A DNA stretch of 7,904 bases from Alphaproteobacteria bacterium (GTDB taxonomy: Bacteria > Pseudomonadota > Alphaproteobacteria > Rhizobiales > Aestuariivirgaceae): the NCBI GenBank assembly GCA_020441605.1, contig JAGRLX010000235.1:1-7904 (forward strand), in the 5' to 3' direction. The notes below the pieces were generated by a model, which did no database searches, was not told the origin of the DNA, and saw only the letters and a list, made by a program, of their open reading frames with translations. The translations under genes were made by a program, and so were the position numbers. Shown here piece by piece: positions 6,972 through 7,904 of this stretch; position 1 is the stretch's first letter, and every line of letters begins with the position of its first letter.

Positions 6972-7904
6972 ATGATGCCCATTGAGCCACCGCCCATACC
7001 AGTCAGCCGGCCGCTCCTTCCCAGGTTCGAGCAGTTGGAACAATATCTTCGCACAATTGATCAAGCACGGTATTACACGAACCATGGACAATTGCATGAC
7101 CTGTTGCAGTGCCGCATATCAGGTCATTACCACATTGGAACGGACTGCATTGCATTGTCCAGCTCAGGCACGTCGGGCCTGATCGGCACGATTCTGGCAA
7201 CAGTTGGCTACGCCACCAATGATCGGCCACTGTGCATTTGCCCTGCCCACACTTTTGTCGCCACCGCCATTGCGGCACGTGCTTGCGGATACGTGCCTTT
7301 TCTGGCCGATGTTGATGAAGACTCGTGGGCACTCCATCCTGAGCAGCTGATCGAGATACCGGAACTCCAAAACGCCTCTTTGGTTCTGGTTGCCGCACCC
7401 TACGGACGACAACCCGATTTGGCCAGCTGGCAACGATTTCAGCGCACTAGCGGCCTTCCGGTGATCATCGATGCGGCAGCTTGCTTCGACGGCCTGCCAG
7501 CAAGGACCATATCGGAGGGTCGTATTCCGGCCGTCGTCAGTCTGCACGCTACAAAGACCTTGTCGACAGCCGAAGGTGGGCTGATCATTGGCCCCCCCGA
7601 CATTGTCAGCAGAGTCGTTCGTGCATTGAACTTTGGCTTTTGCGACAGCCGAGACAGCGTTGGACCAAGTATCAATGGAAAAATGAGCGAATATCACGCT
7701 GCCATCGGCCTGGCAGATCTTGATGCATGGGACAACAAGCGTCGCGGTTTCATCGCGAGCGCGCGGAATTACAGTTCTACAACGCGAAGCGCTGGCCTGG
7801 ATTCAAGAATTGCGGTCATGGAGAACTGCGCCAATCCCTATGCGCTGTTCGCGGCGGGGAGCGCCAAGGAGGGGGCGGCCGTGACCTTGCCCCGGTTTCT
7901 TATC
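6972..7904 (+). CDS. DegT/DnrJ/EryC1/StrS family sugar aminotransferase, 3' end outside window
   Basis: 311 codons are open to the window edge with no stop. The family order is clear: PVSRPLLPRFEQLEQYL (~10-26), YTNHGQL (~35-41), the PLP-phosphate loop SSSGTSGL (~63-70), PAHTFVAT (~91-98), FLADVDEDSWALHP, the PLP-ring aspartate in IDAAACFDG (D167), the Schiff-base lysine in LHATKTLSTAEGG (K195), and NGKMSEYHAAIG (~235-246). These enzymes use PLP to aminate nucleotide-linked keto-sugars, usually with glutamate as amino donor. The IDAAACFD wording, in place of the common DAAQAHG-like one, recalls a divergent subgroup. Full-length members have about 370-400 residues, so roughly the last fifth is missing. 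The frame is open back to 6810, but conserved sequence begins just after 6972. A GGAAAG-like site (6959-6964) is a poor Shine-Dalgarno, so the start could instead be 6957 or 6975. Confidence 0.87.
   Translation, partial: MMPIEPPPIPVSRPLLPRFEQLEQYLRTIDQARYYTNHGQLHDLLQCRISGHYHIGTDCIALSSSGTSGLIGTILATVGYATNDRPLCICPAHTFVATAIAARACGYVPFLADVDEDSWALHPEQLIEIPELQNASLVLVAAPYGRQPDLASWQRFQRTSGLPVIIDAAACFDGLPARTISEGRIPAVVSLHATKTLSTAEGGLIIGPPDIVSRVVRALNFGFCDSRDSVGPSINGKMSEYHAAIGLADLDAWDNKRRGFIASARNYSSTTRSAGLDSRIAVMENCANPYALFAAGSAKEGAAVTLPRFLI

Noticed and set aside
7164..7697. 177-codon minus-strand open frame
   Set aside because: It is antisense to the aminotransferase, which has a complete series of PLP-family motifs in the plus frame; the antisense product has no recognisable domain.

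Overview
The window is a stretch of a bacterial gene cluster for building and decorating a glycan, such as a surface polysaccharide, O-antigen, lipo-oligosaccharide or glycosylated secondary metabolite. Nine protein-coding genes are supported: three glycosyltransferases and six tailoring enzymes. The tailoring enzymes are a carbamoyltransferase (3' end only), two SAM methyltransferases, a FemAB/GNAT-type acyltransferase, a small sulfotransferase and a DegT-type sugar aminotransferase (5' part only). No RNA gene, CRISPR array, insertion sequence or phage gene was recognised. The base composition is moderately GC-rich, with Shine-Dalgarno sites and short gene overlaps. This fits a proteobacterium, perhaps an alphaproteobacterium, but no marker gene fixes the taxon and this is inference only.

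Layout. Positions 2-902 (+) hold the C-terminus of a NodU/CmcH-type carbamoyltransferase, overlapping by 14 nt a methyltransferase with an NPPH motif. Positions 913-4478 (-) hold a tight four-gene operon, read right to left: a CgeB-like glycosyltransferase, a FemAB-like GNAT acyltransferase, a class I methyltransferase and a GT2-type glycosyltransferase. Every junction in this operon overlaps (17, 1 and 4 nt). A spacer of about 106 bp (4479-4584) separates it from a divergent GT61-type glycosyltransferase (4585-5577, +). A 353-bp gene-free gap with inverted repeats follows, then a lone sulfotransferase (5931-6536, -). A 435-bp gene-free gap with a nested stem-loop comes next, and then a DegT/DnrJ/EryC1/StrS aminotransferase (6972 to the window end, +).

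How the genes fit together (inference). The aminotransferase would make an amino sugar precursor. The three glycosyltransferases would assemble the chain. The carbamoyl-, methyl-, acyl- and sulfotransferases would cap or decorate it. The alternating gene orientation and the isolated sulfotransferase suggest piecemeal assembly of a variable glycan locus. No polymerase, flippase, chain-length regulator or ABC exporter is visible, so the window is the interior of a larger cluster. The most unusual points are the density of different decoration chemistries, the carbamoyl/NPP-methyltransferase pair, and the structured leader before the aminotransferase. None of these amounts to proof of a new system.
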